Shown here: positions 9,014 to 18,584 of the stretch, piece after piece | Numbering within the stretch: position 1 is the stretch's first letter | Layout of the letters: the number at the start of each line of letters is the position of its first letter | NCBI RefSeq assembly: GCF_900169485.1 | Contig: NZ_LT821227.1 | Span: 1,054,001 to 1,118,000 of the forward strand | Reading direction: 5' to 3' | Source: Phoenicibacter congonensis | GTDB lineage: Bacteria; Actinomycetota; Coriobacteriia; Coriobacteriales; Eggerthellaceae | Length of the DNA stretch: 64,000 nt | Notes under the pieces: model-generated | What the model was told of the DNA's origin: nothing | The model's database searches: none | Seen by the model: only the letters and a program-made list of their open reading frames with translations | Made by a program: the position numbers and the translations under genes

Positions 9014-9892
9014 TTGAAAATAGCAGTTGCGACAGACATTAACAGCGGAATTTCGCAAGTAGAAGCCGACAAGCTCGGTGTTTTTATCAAGCAGTCGCCT
9101 GTGATTATCGATGGTGCTGCCCATTTTGAAGGTGTTGACCTCTTGCATGACGCATTTTTTCAAGCACTCAGCGATTGTGAAACAGTTTCAACATCACAGC
9201 CTTCATTGGGTGATGTCTCTAGCTTTTGGAATCAAATTTTAAAAACTCATGACCAAATTGTCTATATTCCAATTTCGAATGGACTTTCGACTGCCAGCTC
9301 TAATGCTTCAGCACTCGCTGAAAGTGAATACAAAAATAAAGTGTTTGTAGTTGATAACCATAGAGTGTCTGTAACTCAAAAAAGTTCTGTTCTTGATGCT
9401 GTCGCACTAGTTGAATCTGGTTTCGCCGCATGTGAGATAAAAAAACAGCTCGAAGCAACAGCTAATGATTCAATTATTTACATTGGAGTGGATTCATTAG
9501 AATATCTTCTTAAAAGTGGCAGAATTACACCTACTGCAGCAGCGATGGGCACTGCACTTAAAATTAAGCCACTACTAATGATTAAAGGAGAGCGGCTTGA
9601 TGCATTTGCAAAAGTGCGAAGCACAGATGCTTGCAAGAAGAAGTTGCTAGAAGCTGCTGCCACTGCGATTTGTGATTATGCAGAAAAATGGGACATTGAT
9701 GTTGGAATTTCGCACAGCTATCCAAATGAAAATGATGCCATCAAATGGGAAAAGGAATGCCGAAAGAGGTTTCAAGGAGCCACTTGTTTTGCTGACCCGT
9801 TAACTTTTAGTGTTGCAAGTCATGTGGGTCCAAATTCTTTTGCAATTGGCATTAGCAGGCGTTTAGCCAGGAGTGAGCTTGAGACACTCTGA
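9014..9892 (+). CDS. DegV family fatty-acid-binding protein, second copy
   Basis: A 292-residue paralogue of the preceding DegV protein, diverged in sequence but with the same layout: N-terminal IAVATDINSGI, a TSQPS block near residue 62, PISNGLSTASSNA and C-terminal HVGPNSFAIG. The chosen TTG at 9014 has AGAGG five bases upstream; an in-frame GTG at 9008 overlaps that Shine-Dalgarno and is less likely. Two FakB-like proteins in one genome often differ in preference for saturated or unsaturated fatty acids; that cannot be read from this sequence. Confidence 0.88.
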   Translation: MKIAVATDINSGISQVEADKLGVFIKQSPVIIDGAAHFEGVDLLHDAFFQALSDCETVSTSQPSLGDVSSFWNQILKTHDQIVYIPISNGLSTASSNASALAESEYKNKVFVVDNHRVSVTQKSSVLDAVALVESGFAACEIKKQLEATANDSIIYIGVDSLEYLLKSGRITPTAAAMGTALKIKPLLMIKGERLDAFAKVRSTDACKKKLLEAAATAICDYAEKWDIDVGISHSYPNENDAIKWEKECRKRFQGATCFADPLTFSVASHVGPNSFAIGISRRLARSELETL

Positions 9893-10008
9893 GCCTGAGC
9901 AAAAGAATTAAAAAAAATAATCTTTGAGATTTAGTTTCTAATAGCAGCCTATTTATCCACTCTTTAATTCGAGAATATAGACTTACGCAACATCGAAACG
10001 TTGAATGG

Positions 10009-10950
10009 CTACATGCTTGCTTGGATGGCAGTGATAGCAGCAACGCCAACAATGTCATCGGTGCAGCAACCGCGCGACAGATCGTTTACAGGTGCAGCTA
10101 GACCTTGTGTGATCGGGCCATATGCCTCAGATTTCGCAAGCCTTTGTACAAGCTTGTAGCCAATGTTTCCTGCATCAAGGTCGGGGAATATTAAAACATT
10201 TGCTTTTCCTGCAACTTCAGAACCAGGGAATTTTGACTCTGCAACTTCTTTAATGAGTGCTGTGTCAAGCTGCATCTCGCCATCAATTTTTAACTCTGGC
10301 ATTTGTTCTTTTGCAAGTTGAGTTGCGACAACAACTTTTTGAGCATCTGAGTTTTTGGCGCTTCCCAATGATGAGTGCGACAACATAGCGACTCGTGCTT
10401 CTTGGTTCGTGAAAGTCTCAAACGACTTTGCCGATTGAACTGCAATGTTTGAAAGTTCTTCCTGATCGGGATTAACATTTAAGCCACAGTCAGAAAAAAC
10501 AAACGTGCCATTGTGTCCAAATTCACACTCGGGAACACACATGATAAAAAATGCAGAAACCAAACGTGAATCAGGAGCAGTTTTGATGATTTGCAGCGCA
10601 GGACGCAAAACATCTCCTGTTGCATGAGTGGCTCCTGCGACAACACCATCAACTTTTTGATCTTTTAGAAGCATCATTCCAAGATATAGAGGGTCTTCTA
10701 TTAGTTCTGCAGCTTGCTGTTCTGTCATTCCTCTTTTTTTTCTGAGTTCAAACAGTTTTTGTACCAAGCCTGGTTTTAATTGATTTATTTCATTCGGAGT
10801 TTCTTCACCAAGAATAACAACGTTGGCAATTCCTTTTTCTTCAATGATTTTTGCAGCAGCTTTGACGCGAGGGTCATCGCCTTCAGGAAGGCAAATTGTT
10901 TTATTTAGTTTTCTTGCACGGTCAATTATGAGGTCAATAAAAGATGACAT
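10009..10950 (-). CDS. pta: Phosphate acetyltransferase
   Basis: A 313-residue single-domain Pta that converts acetyl-CoA and phosphate to acetyl phosphate. It shows the N-terminal CLPEGDDPRV block, DGVVAGATHATGDVLRPA, the FSDCGLN region and the C-terminal FPDLDAGNIGYKLVQRLA motif. Length is close to the usual short form (about 325). AGGAG lies upstream of the ATG at 10950, with rather long spacing. Acetate kinase is encoded on the same strand 2.5 kb away (13475-14662), separated by two envelope genes on the other strand. Confidence 0.94.
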   Translation of the reverse strand: MSSFIDLIIDRARKLNKTICLPEGDDPRVKAAAKIIEEKGIANVVILGEETPNEINQLKPGLVQKLFELRKKRGMTEQQAAELIEDPLYLGMMLLKDQKVDGVVAGATHATGDVLRPALQIIKTAPDSRLVSAFFIMCVPECEFGHNGTFVFSDCGLNVNPDQEELSNIAVQSAKSFETFTNQEARVAMLSHSSLGSAKNSDAQKVVVATQLAKEQMPELKIDGEMQLDTALIKEVAESKFPGSEVAGKANVLIFPDLDAGNIGYKLVQRLAKSEAYGPITQGLAAPVNDLSRGCCTDDIVGVAAITAIQASM

Positions 10951-11020
10951 ACAGTTGTAAACTCCTAAAAAGCCAGTGTATGAACGGTAAACGTCACTAA
11001 CGCACTTAGTTTATAACAAG

Positions 11021-11026
11021 TATAAT
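11021..11026 (+). promoter_or_regulatory. Putative -10 box upstream of glf
   Basis: TATAAT 46 bp before the GTG start of glf, in the 120-bp divergent region with pta. No good -35 box was recognised. Confidence 0.4.
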
Positions 11027-11071
11027 GAATATGTTTGAAACTGCACATTTTTTTAGGTAAGGAGTAATGGC

Positions 11072-12286
11072 GTGACCATAAATTACGTTGATTATTGCAG
11101 CTTGAATATCAGCGACTTCGACACTGTGGTTGTTGGAAGTGGCTTTGCTGGAAGCGTTTGCGCGAGAGAACTTGCAGAGCGTGGAAATAAAAAAGTTCTA
11201 ATTCTTGAGAAGCGTCCACACATTGGTGGAAATATGTATGATGAATTCGATGAATTTGGTGTATTAGTTCATCGCTATGGCCCACACATTTTCCACTCAA
11301 ATGACAAACGCGCATATGACTACATTTGCAGATTTGTTGAAATGAGCAACTACCAGCATGAGGTGCTTGCAAATGTACATGGCACCTACATGCCTGTCCC
11401 TTTTAACAAAAATTCAATGAAACTTGCCTTTGGCGAGGAAAAAGCGGATCACCTAACGAAAAAATTGATTGATAAATTTGGGGACGAGCGAAAAGTTACA
11501 ATTACAGAATTGCGTGCTCAGGATGACCCTGAATTAGCAGAAATTGCAGACTATGTCTATAACAACGTTTTTTTATATTACACACAAAAGCAGTGGGGCC
11601 TAACTCCTGATGAAGTTGACCCAAGTGTCGTCGCTCGAGTGCCTGTGTTCATTTCAACAGACAATCGTTATTTTCAAGACAAATATCAAGGAATGCCTCA
11701 GCCTTCCTACACTGCTTGTTTTGAAAGCATGCTTGACCATGAAAACATTACCATTTGCCTTAACACCGATGCTGCTTCAATGCTTGAGTTGGACTTTGAT
11801 GGGAGCGGAGAGGATGCGCTCGTTTCATCTATTAAATTAAAAGACGAAGAAGTAAAAGGCGACATTATATACACTGGACCACTTGATGAGTTGTTTATTG
11901 CAAAATTCGGACGTCTTCCCTATCGAACACTTGACTTCGTTTATGAAACATATGATGAAGAAAAAGTGCTTCCTTGTGCAACTGTCAACTACACAGTTTC
12001 AGAAGATTACACACGCATCACTGAATTTAAGCAACTAACAGGTCAAGTTTGTAAAAATACCACAATCATGAAGGAATATTCAAAGGCATACACCGACCCA
12101 ACATGTGAAATTCCATATTACGCAATTCTTAACGATGAAAACAATGCTCACTATGAGCGTTATCGCTCTTTAATGAAAAATATGACGAATTTCCATCCAT
12201 TGGGCCGTCTTGCTGAATACAAGTATTACAACATGGATAAAATAATTTCTTTGGCACTTGATTTGTCAGATGAGCTTTTAAAATAA
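11072..12286 (+). CDS. glf: UDP-galactopyranose mutase
   Basis: A 404-residue flavoenzyme that ring-contracts UDP-galactopyranose to UDP-galactofuranose, the donor for galactofuranose in cell-surface glycans. The FAD-binding motif VVVGSGFAGSVCARELAE is near residue 18, followed by the conserved KRPHIGGNMYDE and RYGPHIFHS blocks, and FRYTDFKHF-like residues near the C-terminus are replaced by YTRITEFKQ. Start is GTG at 11072 with AAGGAG seven bases upstream; a nearer ATG is followed at once by a stop. It is followed after 30 bp by a glycosyltransferase, so the pair probably makes a surface polysaccharide. Confidence 0.94.
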   Translation: MTINYVDYCSLNISDFDTVVVGSGFAGSVCARELAERGNKKVLILEKRPHIGGNMYDEFDEFGVLVHRYGPHIFHSNDKRAYDYICRFVEMSNYQHEVLANVHGTYMPVPFNKNSMKLAFGEEKADHLTKKLIDKFGDERKVTITELRAQDDPELAEIADYVYNNVFLYYTQKQWGLTPDEVDPSVVARVPVFISTDNRYFQDKYQGMPQPSYTACFESMLDHENITICLNTDAASMLELDFDGSGEDALVSSIKLKDEEVKGDIIYTGPLDELFIAKFGRLPYRTLDFVYETYDEEKVLPCATVNYTVSEDYTRITEFKQLTGQVCKNTTIMKEYSKAYTDPTCEIPYYAILNDENNAHYERYRSLMKNMTNFHPLGRLAEYKYYNMDKIISLALDLSDELLK

Positions 12287-12316
12287 TTTTTTGTTTTTAA
12301 TTTATATGGGTGAACT

Positions 12317-13357
12317 ATGTCAAAAAACGAAATAACTATATCTTTTGCTGTACCATGCTATAACTCAGCTGAATATATGGACAATTGCATAATGTCGCTT
12401 TTATCTGTTGGAGAAGACATTGAAGTGATTATCGTTGATGATGGCTCAACAAAAGATAACACCGCTGACATAGCACGCAAATGGGTTAATCATTTCCCAG
12501 ATCGTGTAAAAGCAATTATCAAAGAAAATGGCGGGCATGGTTCTGCTGTAAATGCTGGTCTTGCTGCATCTAGTGGAGCCTACTACAAACCAGTAGACTC
12601 AGATGACTGGGTTGATGTGCACGAGATGAAAAAAGTGCTGCATTTCCTTCGTGAACAGGCAGCGCTTGAAAAAGAAGAAGACAGATGTGATCTCGTGATT
12701 GCTAACTACATTTATGACAAAGTTCATGAAGACAAGCAGACTGTCATGAAATACAAAAACGTTTTTCCTCAAAACATTATTTTTGGCTGGGAAGAAGTTG
12801 GCACATTTAAGCCATCTCAATATCTATTGATGCATTCTGTTTATTACAGAACAAATCTTTTAAAAGACATAAATTTGACGCTGCCAGAACACTGCTTTTA
12901 TGTCGACAACATCTATGTGTATGTGCCATTGCCACATGTTAAAACGATGTTCTACATTGATGCTGATGTTTATCATTATTTCATTGGACGCGAAGACCAA
13001 TCAGTAAATGAATCTGTCATGATGAATCGAATTGACCAACAGTTAAAAGTCACTCGCACAATGATTGACTCAGTGGATGTCATGAACACTCACCCACGAC
13101 GTTTGCGGAAATATCTTGAAGGTTATTTGTCAATGATGATGTGCATTTGTTCTGTATTTTTACGAATGCGCAACGGTGATGAAGACAACAAAAAACTCGA
13201 AGAAACTTGGAACTATCTCAAGAATAAAGATAGTGCTCTCTACGTGCGCGTCCGCAGCAGCGTTTTAAACATTACAACCAACCTGCCAACTAACGCAGGC
13301 AGAAAAGCAGGGCTTTCAGGCTACAAACTCGCACAAAAGCTTTTCAATTTCAATTAA
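12317..13357 (+). CDS. Glycosyltransferase family 2
   Basis: A 346-residue GT-A fold enzyme. The N-terminus carries the family hallmarks: ISFAVPCYNSAEYMDNC, VIIVDDGSTKDNT, NGGHGSAVNAGL and the metal-binding DXD variant in PVDSDDW. No transmembrane segment is obvious, so it is probably cytoplasmic or membrane-attached. It lies directly downstream of glf and may transfer galactofuranose or another sugar to an envelope glycan; donor and acceptor cannot be told from the sequence. Confidence 0.88.
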   Translation: MSKNEITISFAVPCYNSAEYMDNCIMSLLSVGEDIEVIIVDDGSTKDNTADIARKWVNHFPDRVKAIIKENGGHGSAVNAGLAASSGAYYKPVDSDDWVDVHEMKKVLHFLREQAALEKEEDRCDLVIANYIYDKVHEDKQTVMKYKNVFPQNIIFGWEEVGTFKPSQYLLMHSVYYRTNLLKDINLTLPEHCFYVDNIYVYVPLPHVKTMFYIDADVYHYFIGREDQSVNESVMMNRIDQQLKVTRTMIDSVDVMNTHPRRLRKYLEGYLSMMMCICSVFLRMRNGDEDNKKLEETWNYLKNKDSALYVRVRSSVLNITTNLPTNAGRKAGLSGYKLAQKLFNFN

Positions 13358-13413
13358 CAACATTTACGGATATAGGGCTTAGAGTTGGCCCTATCTCTTC
13401 AAAAGTTCACACT

Positions 13414-13450
13414 AAAAAAGGACCCGCAGTAAAATGCAGGTCCTTTTTTT
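13414..13450. terminator. Bidirectional intrinsic terminator between GT2 gene and ackA
   Basis: GGACCCGCA (13420-13428) pairs with TGCAGGTCC (13435-13443) with one mismatch and a 6-nt loop. It is flanked by A6 on the left and T7 on the right, so it can work for both converging genes. Confidence 0.9.
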
Positions 13451-13474
13451 AAGTCAACAATTGATTAAGCTAAA

Positions 13475-14662
13475 CTATTTAACGAGATCGTAGGTGTCTT
13501 TTGCAATCATAAACTCTTCGTCTGTTGGGATTACGAGAATCTTTACCTTAGAGTCATCTGCAGAAATAACGCGGTCGCCGCCAAAAGTGTTGTTCTTTTC
13601 TGGGTCGAGCTTAATTCCAAGTCCCTCAAGGCCTTCGAAGACCATCTTTCTCATGCGAACATCGTTTTCTCCAACACCTGCGGTGCAAGTGATAACATCA
13701 ACGCCGCCCATTGCAAATGTGTACATACCGATGTATTTCTTAATGATTGAAGATGCCATCTCATATGCAAGTTTTGCACGGTCATTGCCTTCATCGGCTG
13801 CTTTTGCAACATCACGTAAATCAGAAGAAACGCCACTGATTCCGAGGAATCCAGATTTTTTGTTGAGAACAGTATCCATCTCTTGTGGAGTTAATCCTTC
13901 CTTCTCTTCGAGGAAAGTGACAATAGAAGGGTCAATCGCGCCGCAGCGTGTTCCCATCATGAGACCATCAAGAGGTGTGAGACCCATTGAAGTGTCGATT
14001 GCAACTCCGCCCTTAACAGCGCTGCAAGATGCACCGTTGCCAATGTGGCATGTAACGATGTTGAGGTTCTTGATGTCCTCTCCAAGGAATTCAGCTGTTC
14101 TTTGAGCAACATAGCGGTGAGATGTGCCGTGGAATCCATATTTTCTTACTGCATATTTCTCATAGTACTCATATGGAATTGGGTACATGTAGGCTGAAGC
14201 TGGAAGTGTGTTGAAGAATGAAGTGTCAAATACTGCGACCATTGGTTTGCCAGGCATGAGTTTTTTGCATGCTTCAATTCCAATGAGGCCAGCACCATTG
14301 TGAAGTGGAGCAAGGCTCTTGAGTTCTTCTACGCGAGCAATGAGCTCATCATCGATGATTGCGCTTTGACCGTAGTATTTACCGCCATGAACAATTCTGT
14401 GTCCAACTGCACCAATTTCGTCGAGAGATTTTATAGGAGCACCTTTGCCGTTAACAAGAGAATCCAAAACGAGCTTGAGTGCTTCTGAGTGGTCGTTCAT
14501 AACAGGGTTTGAAGTGACCTTCTCATCGATGCCATATGAGAAAATTCCCTCTCCAAGGCCAATCTTCTCGCAAAGACCTTTTGCAAGGACTTCATGAGAT
14601 TCAACATCGATTAATTGGAACTTCATTGAAGAAGAACCAGCGTTAACAACTAAAATCTTCAT
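13475..14662 (-). CDS. ackA: Acetate kinase
   Basis: A 395-residue ASKHA-fold kinase that makes ATP from acetyl phosphate and ADP, releasing acetate. Motifs include NAGSSSMKF at the N-terminus (Asn7), VGHRIVHGG, FHGTSHRYVA, the nucleotide-binding HIGNGAS and TSMGLTPLDGLMMGTR. With pta it forms the acetate branch of fermentation and the main substrate-level ATP route. AAAGG is upstream of the ATG at 14662. The pta-ackA pair is split by glf and the GT2 gene here. Confidence 0.97.
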   Translation of the reverse strand: MKILVVNAGSSSMKFQLIDVESHEVLAKGLCEKIGLGEGIFSYGIDEKVTSNPVMNDHSEALKLVLDSLVNGKGAPIKSLDEIGAVGHRIVHGGKYYGQSAIIDDELIARVEELKSLAPLHNGAGLIGIEACKKLMPGKPMVAVFDTSFFNTLPASAYMYPIPYEYYEKYAVRKYGFHGTSHRYVAQRTAEFLGEDIKNLNIVTCHIGNGASCSAVKGGVAIDTSMGLTPLDGLMMGTRCGAIDPSIVTFLEEKEGLTPQEMDTVLNKKSGFLGISGVSSDLRDVAKAADEGNDRAKLAYEMASSIIKKYIGMYTFAMGGVDVITCTAGVGENDVRMRKMVFEGLEGLGIKLDPEKNNTFGGDRVISADDSKVKILVIPTDEEFMIAKDTYDLVK

Positions 14663-14735
14663 TAAATTTTGCCTTTCTTGATTTTTAATTAAACAACGAC
14701 GCTAATATTTTAACAACTTTGCAACTAGCGTGCGT

Positions 14736-15104
14736 CTATTTTCCCATGTTTTGTTTTAGCGGAGATCCAGTGTCCATCTGAGCACCGCCCATCACATGGA
14801 AATGAACATGGTTTACGGCCTGGCAGCCGTGTTTTCCTGTGTTTACACAAACTCTGAACCCATCTTCTTTGATTCCTTTAATTTCTGCGACCTTTTGAAC
14901 GCCATGGATGATTGCTGCGCTCACATCAGCAGGGAGATCGTCGGCGATGTTGTCGTAGTGATTCTTTGGAACAACAAGTGTGTGCACAGGCATCATAGGG
15001 TTAATGTCGTCAAAGGCATAAACCATGTCGTCTTCGTAAACCTTTGTTGAAGGCACTTCACCTGCGATAATTTTACAGAACAGGCAATCATCTTTCTTTT
15101 TCAT
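14736..15104 (-). CDS. HIT family protein (HinT-like nucleotide phosphoramidase)
   Basis: A 122-residue histidine-triad protein. The active-site motif HVHFHVMGG is near the C-terminus and CLFCKIIAGEVPSTKVYEDD at the N-terminus. Family members hydrolyse adenosine 5'-phosphoramidates and aminoacyl-adenylates. AAGGAG precedes the ATG at 15104. It lies between ackA and xseB on the same strand; no functional link is evident. Confidence 0.93.
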   Translation of the reverse strand: MKKKDDCLFCKIIAGEVPSTKVYEDDMVYAFDDINPMMPVHTLVVPKNHYDNIADDLPADVSAAIIHGVQKVAEIKGIKEDGFRVCVNTGKHGCQAVNHVHFHVMGGAQMDTGSPLKQNMGK

Positions 15105-15130
15105 GACATCTCCTTATGTCCATAAACGAT

Positions 15131-15385
15131 TTACGCGTGAGATACAGAGCTATTGTCGAGACTGTCGGTGTCTCTGTCAATTTCCCCCGCTATTTTATTA
15201 ATGATAACCTCTGAATCATCTAGTTTTGCCTGCAATTGGGCTAATATTTTGACTCCTTTAGAATATTCATTCAGGCTGTCTTCGAGCTCAAGTTCGCCTG
15301 ACTCTAATTTTTGAATTATGTATTCAAGTTCAGAATAAAGAACTGAGAACTTTTCATTATCTTTAGTTTTGGATGATGTTGCCAT
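15131..15385 (-). CDS. xseB: Exodeoxyribonuclease VII small subunit
   Basis: An 84-residue protein with the conserved block SVLYSELEYIIQKLESGEL followed by LEDSLNEYSKGV, typical of XseB. It binds XseA to form the single-strand-specific exonuclease VII. The ATG at 15385 is preceded by AAGGAG and overlaps the 3' end of xseA by 23 bp, which suggests translational coupling. Upstream in-frame codons to 15409 lie inside xseA and lack a ribosome site. Confidence 0.92.
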   Translation of the reverse strand: MATSSKTKDNEKFSVLYSELEYIIQKLESGELELEDSLNEYSKGVKILAQLQAKLDDSEVIINKIAGEIDRDTDSLDNSSVSHA

Positions 15386-16622
15386 TATTCTCCTTTTGAT
15401 TAGAGTCAAACAGTGAATTTGAAGAGATGCCTTTTACTTCACAATTAAGGCTTCCGTCAATTAGTTCTATGTTGACAAGACTTCCTAAAATAACGTCAGA
15501 AACATGACTCACGACGTTTCCATCTTCATCAAAAACGCAAGAATATCCTCGTGAAAATGCTGACAATGGTGATAAATCGTCAAGTCTTTTAGCAGCACTT
15601 TTAACCCTCACTTCAAATGATTTATGAGAGTTGTTCACAGCTAACATGAGTCGATTCAAATCGTTGTCAAATCGAATTCTGTGATGTTCAAGGACCCTTG
15701 TTGGAGACAGTGAAGTAAGTCTCAACTTTAATTCGTTTTGAATTCTAATTTGCTCATTGATAGACTTCGTAATTAGCGATTGTAAACGCTCTCTTGTTGG
15801 ATTTATTTTTGCTTTTAAATCAAAAAGACCTTCTGTAATTTTTTCTGCTGCGGCCGTTGGAGTTGCCGCACTGTAATCACTAACAAGATCACTGATAGTG
15901 TTGTCAGGTCGATGGCCAATTCCTGTTATGACAGGCGTTTTCACCGAATAAATCGTTCTAGCTAAAGCTTCCTCATTAAAAGGCATCATGTCTTCAAATG
16001 AACCCCCGCCACGAACGAGCAGAATTGCGTCAAGTTCGCAGGCGTCAAGCGCCTCTAAAGCTTTTATCATCTCATAAGCTGCCTTCGCACCTTCAATTGG
16101 AACACCATAAAAGTTAATTTCAATGCAGTTACATCGACGCTTAATTGTCGAAATTACATCATGAATAACAGCTCCGCTTCCTGAAGTTATAACTCCAATT
16201 CTTTCAGGATATTGCGGAATAGGCAATTTGTGTTCCTCTTCAAAAATGCCTTCTTCCTGCATTTTTTTTATTAGGTTTGCAACTTTTAATCTAAGAGTAC
16301 CCTCTCCTGCTGGCTCAATGTTATAAACATCGAAAGTTAAATTTCCCTTTTTTGGATAGATAGAAAATCTGCCAGTTAGATTAACAAGCATTCCTTCTTC
16401 TAAATTTAGATCAAGCGATGAATATCTGTTTTTCCAAATCAAGCATGATAGAGAAGCTTTGTCATCATCGTCTTTTATCGTGAAATATACAGCAGAATAT
16501 CTTGGCGACATTGACATGCTGCTAATTTCACCTTGAACGCACAGAACAAAATGATCTAGAGCATCCTGGGCAATCGATATAGCTTGCTTTACCGACAGAA
16601 CATCATTTTCAAATTGAAACAT
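15363..16622 (-). CDS. xseA: Exodeoxyribonuclease VII large subunit
   Basis: A 419-residue protein with an N-terminal OB-fold domain (about residues 1-105) and the XseA catalytic domain. The conserved elements ITSGSGAVIHD, LLVRGGGSFEDMMPFNEEALAR, GIGHRPDNTI and ATPTAAAE are present (more often GHETD in place of GHRPD). It degrades single-stranded DNA from both ends together with XseB, in repair and recombination. The metalloprotease gene lies 16 bp upstream. Confidence 0.94.
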   Translation of the reverse strand: MFQFENDVLSVKQAISIAQDALDHFVLCVQGEISSMSMSPRYSAVYFTIKDDDDKASLSCLIWKNRYSSLDLNLEEGMLVNLTGRFSIYPKKGNLTFDVYNIEPAGEGTLRLKVANLIKKMQEEGIFEEEHKLPIPQYPERIGVITSGSGAVIHDVISTIKRRCNCIEINFYGVPIEGAKAAYEMIKALEALDACELDAILLVRGGGSFEDMMPFNEEALARTIYSVKTPVITGIGHRPDNTISDLVSDYSAATPTAAAEKITEGLFDLKAKINPTRERLQSLITKSINEQIRIQNELKLRLTSLSPTRVLEHHRIRFDNDLNRLMLAVNNSHKSFEVRVKSAAKRLDDLSPLSAFSRGYSCVFDEDGNVVSHVSDVILGSLVNIELIDGSLNCEVKGISSNSLFDSNQKENNGNIIQN

Positions 16623-16638
16623 GTCTGTGAGCCCTTGA

Positions 16639-17298
16639 CTAGCGATCAGCCTGCATATATATCCAAATTAGCTGAATGATAGCTGTTAGTGCTGCAACGA
16701 CATATGTTAACGCACACGCTGTGAGCAATTTCTTTGAACAACTCAGTTCGTTTGATGACATTCCAAGCGATTTTGCATAGCTCAGAGCGCGTGATGAAGC
16801 GTTAAATTCAACAGGCAGAGTTACTACTTGAAAGAGCACGACAAATGCATAAATCAAGCATGCAAGCATTGTTAAACCTGAAAGTTGAGCTGAAACACCA
16901 ATTAAAAATATAAAAATCCAAGCGTTTGAGCAGAAGTTAACAGTTCCTGCCATCGATGAGCGAATAAAAAGCGGCCTGTAGTTTGTTGCATATTGAAGGG
17001 CGTGACCTGCCTCATGATAGGCTGTGGCAGTGGCGGTTAGCGATCTTGAATTAAAGTTGCTTGGAGATAGCGCAATTGTGTTTGTGCGAGGATCAAAATG
17101 ATCCATGCCTTCTCTGCCTTGTACAACCGACACGTTGTTTACGCCGTTGTCAAAAAGCATTTTTAATGCCGCTTCTCTTCCAGTTAATCCAGTTGAGACT
17201 CCAATTCTCCTATATTTTTTCATTCTGCCGTTGACCATGCCCGAAACTGCCATGCCCAAAACTAGCGAGAGAATGACGATTAAGTAATAACTATACAT
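16639..17298 (-). CDS. Membrane zinc metallopeptidase (YugP / DUF2268-like, PF04298 family)
   Basis: A 219-residue membrane protein with an N-terminal transmembrane segment, an AYHEAGHALQ zinc-binding motif (HExxH) near residue 95, and two or three further hydrophobic segments in the C-terminal half. It matches the YugP family of neutral zinc peptidases, whose substrates are poorly known. AGGAAGG precedes the ATG at 17298. It shares the strand with xseA and RNase D, but its role is not suggested by these neighbours. Confidence 0.85.
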   Translation of the reverse strand: MYSYYLIVILSLVLGMAVSGMVNGRMKKYRRIGVSTGLTGREAALKMLFDNGVNNVSVVQGREGMDHFDPRTNTIALSPSNFNSRSLTATATAYHEAGHALQYATNYRPLFIRSSMAGTVNFCSNAWIFIFLIGVSAQLSGLTMLACLIYAFVVLFQVVTLPVEFNASSRALSYAKSLGMSSNELSCSKKLLTACALTYVVAALTAIIQLIWIYMQADR

Positions 17299-17379
17299 TT
17301 TGCCTTCCTATAGGGTTTCCTATAACTTTAAAAACGATGTTACCAGCGTTAAATAGATATTGAGAGGTAATAATTGTAT

Positions 17380-18528
17380 TTAGACTAAATGTTGTATTCT
17401 GAGTGCACCATTGCTGCAAGTTATGCCAATTTTGCCATCTAACAAATCAAGAAGCTCATTTCCCACAATCTCTTTTCGCCAGCCTTTAAGAAGTTTTGAA
17501 TGTTTCTTATGCCCTCGTGCGAGGTCGGTTAGTTCGTGGTTGTTACCAATGATTGTTGGGCAAACAGAGTTTTGTGTAGCCCTAAGTTTCACCAAAGCAT
17601 TCATGAGATAGACAATGTCTTCTACATTTCCTTCAGCAGAATTTGGCTCTTCTAAATGAGGATAGTTTTCTACGTCACAAGATCTTCCAAGCTTTAAAAC
17701 AGCGATAACTTCCCTTGCCTCGTTGGTGTTAAGCGCATTTTGGACACCTCTCACGTTAAAAAGGGCATCGATTGACTTTGGATCCCGCTTGCAAATCTCA
17801 GTAATTTGTTCATCAGTCAACACCCATTTTCGCGGAAGATTTAAATGCTGTGCTTTCTCTTCCCTCCAAGCTGCAAGTTCTCTTGCAAGGGCAAGTTGCT
17901 TTGGTTTTAACTTGTTTACATGCTTTAAATGCACGAACCGTTCTCGTGGGTCAATCTCGAAACGATCCTGGCGACAGAGTTCATGAAATTCATCATCAAG
18001 CCAGTGCTCGCGTCCTAATTCCTTCATCCTTTTAATTTGGTGTTTGTAAAGCGCAGGCAAATATAAAACATCTTCTGCTGCATATTTAAGTTGGCTTTCA
18101 GACAAAGGACGTCTGTTCCAGTCGGTAAACCCTTCAGTTTTTTCAATCGTGATGTCAAGCGATTTTTTTAATAGATTAGCAAGCCCTGGTTGATTAGTTC
18201 CTTCCGTGATTGACGCAGCAATTTGTGTGTCAAAAATCGGATGAGGAACCACGTCGGTTTCAAAATATAGAATTTCTAAATCCTGACATGACGCATGGAA
18301 CACTTTTAAAACATTTTCTGCATCGAACAGGGGTGCAAGTGTTTTGACGCTTTTAAAGCAAAACGGGTCATAAAGATAGGTTTCATCTTCAACTTGAAAT
18401 TGAATTAAGCTGAGCTGCGGATAATATGTTTTTTCACGCATAAATTCAGTGTCAACACACACGAATTTAGCCCGCAATGCAACTTTTAGAAAGTTATTTA
18501 GTTTTTCGTTTGAATCAATGTAGACCAA
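17380..18528 (-). CDS. rnd: Ribonuclease D
   Basis: A 382-residue 3'-5' exoribonuclease of the DEDDy class. The first two acidic residues are in VDTEFMRE, the third in FHASCQDLEIL and the last in YAAEDVLYLPALY. An HRDC domain follows at about residues 210-290 (ARELAAWREEKAQHLNLP). Such enzymes trim tRNA precursors. The TTG start at 18528 has AGGA six bases upstream. It is transcribed divergently from the lipid kinase gene. Confidence 0.93.
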   Translation of the reverse strand: MVYIDSNEKLNNFLKVALRAKFVCVDTEFMREKTYYPQLSLIQFQVEDETYLYDPFCFKSVKTLAPLFDAENVLKVFHASCQDLEILYFETDVVPHPIFDTQIAASITEGTNQPGLANLLKKSLDITIEKTEGFTDWNRRPLSESQLKYAAEDVLYLPALYKHQIKRMKELGREHWLDDEFHELCRQDRFEIDPRERFVHLKHVNKLKPKQLALARELAAWREEKAQHLNLPRKWVLTDEQITEICKRDPKSIDALFNVRGVQNALNTNEAREVIAVLKLGRSCDVENYPHLEEPNSAEGNVEDIVYLMNALVKLRATQNSVCPTIIGNNHELTDLARGHKKHSKLLKGWRKEIVGNELLDLLDGKIGITCSNGALRIQHLV

Positions 18529-18584
18529 TATAAATCCTAATTTCTTATGCCATTATAATTATGATAACAAAGGAGATGTGCAAT

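Noticed and set aside
13494-14105. A 203-residue plus-strand frame opposite ackA
   Set aside because: It is a shadow of the well-conserved acetate kinase gene; composition is typical of antisense reading.
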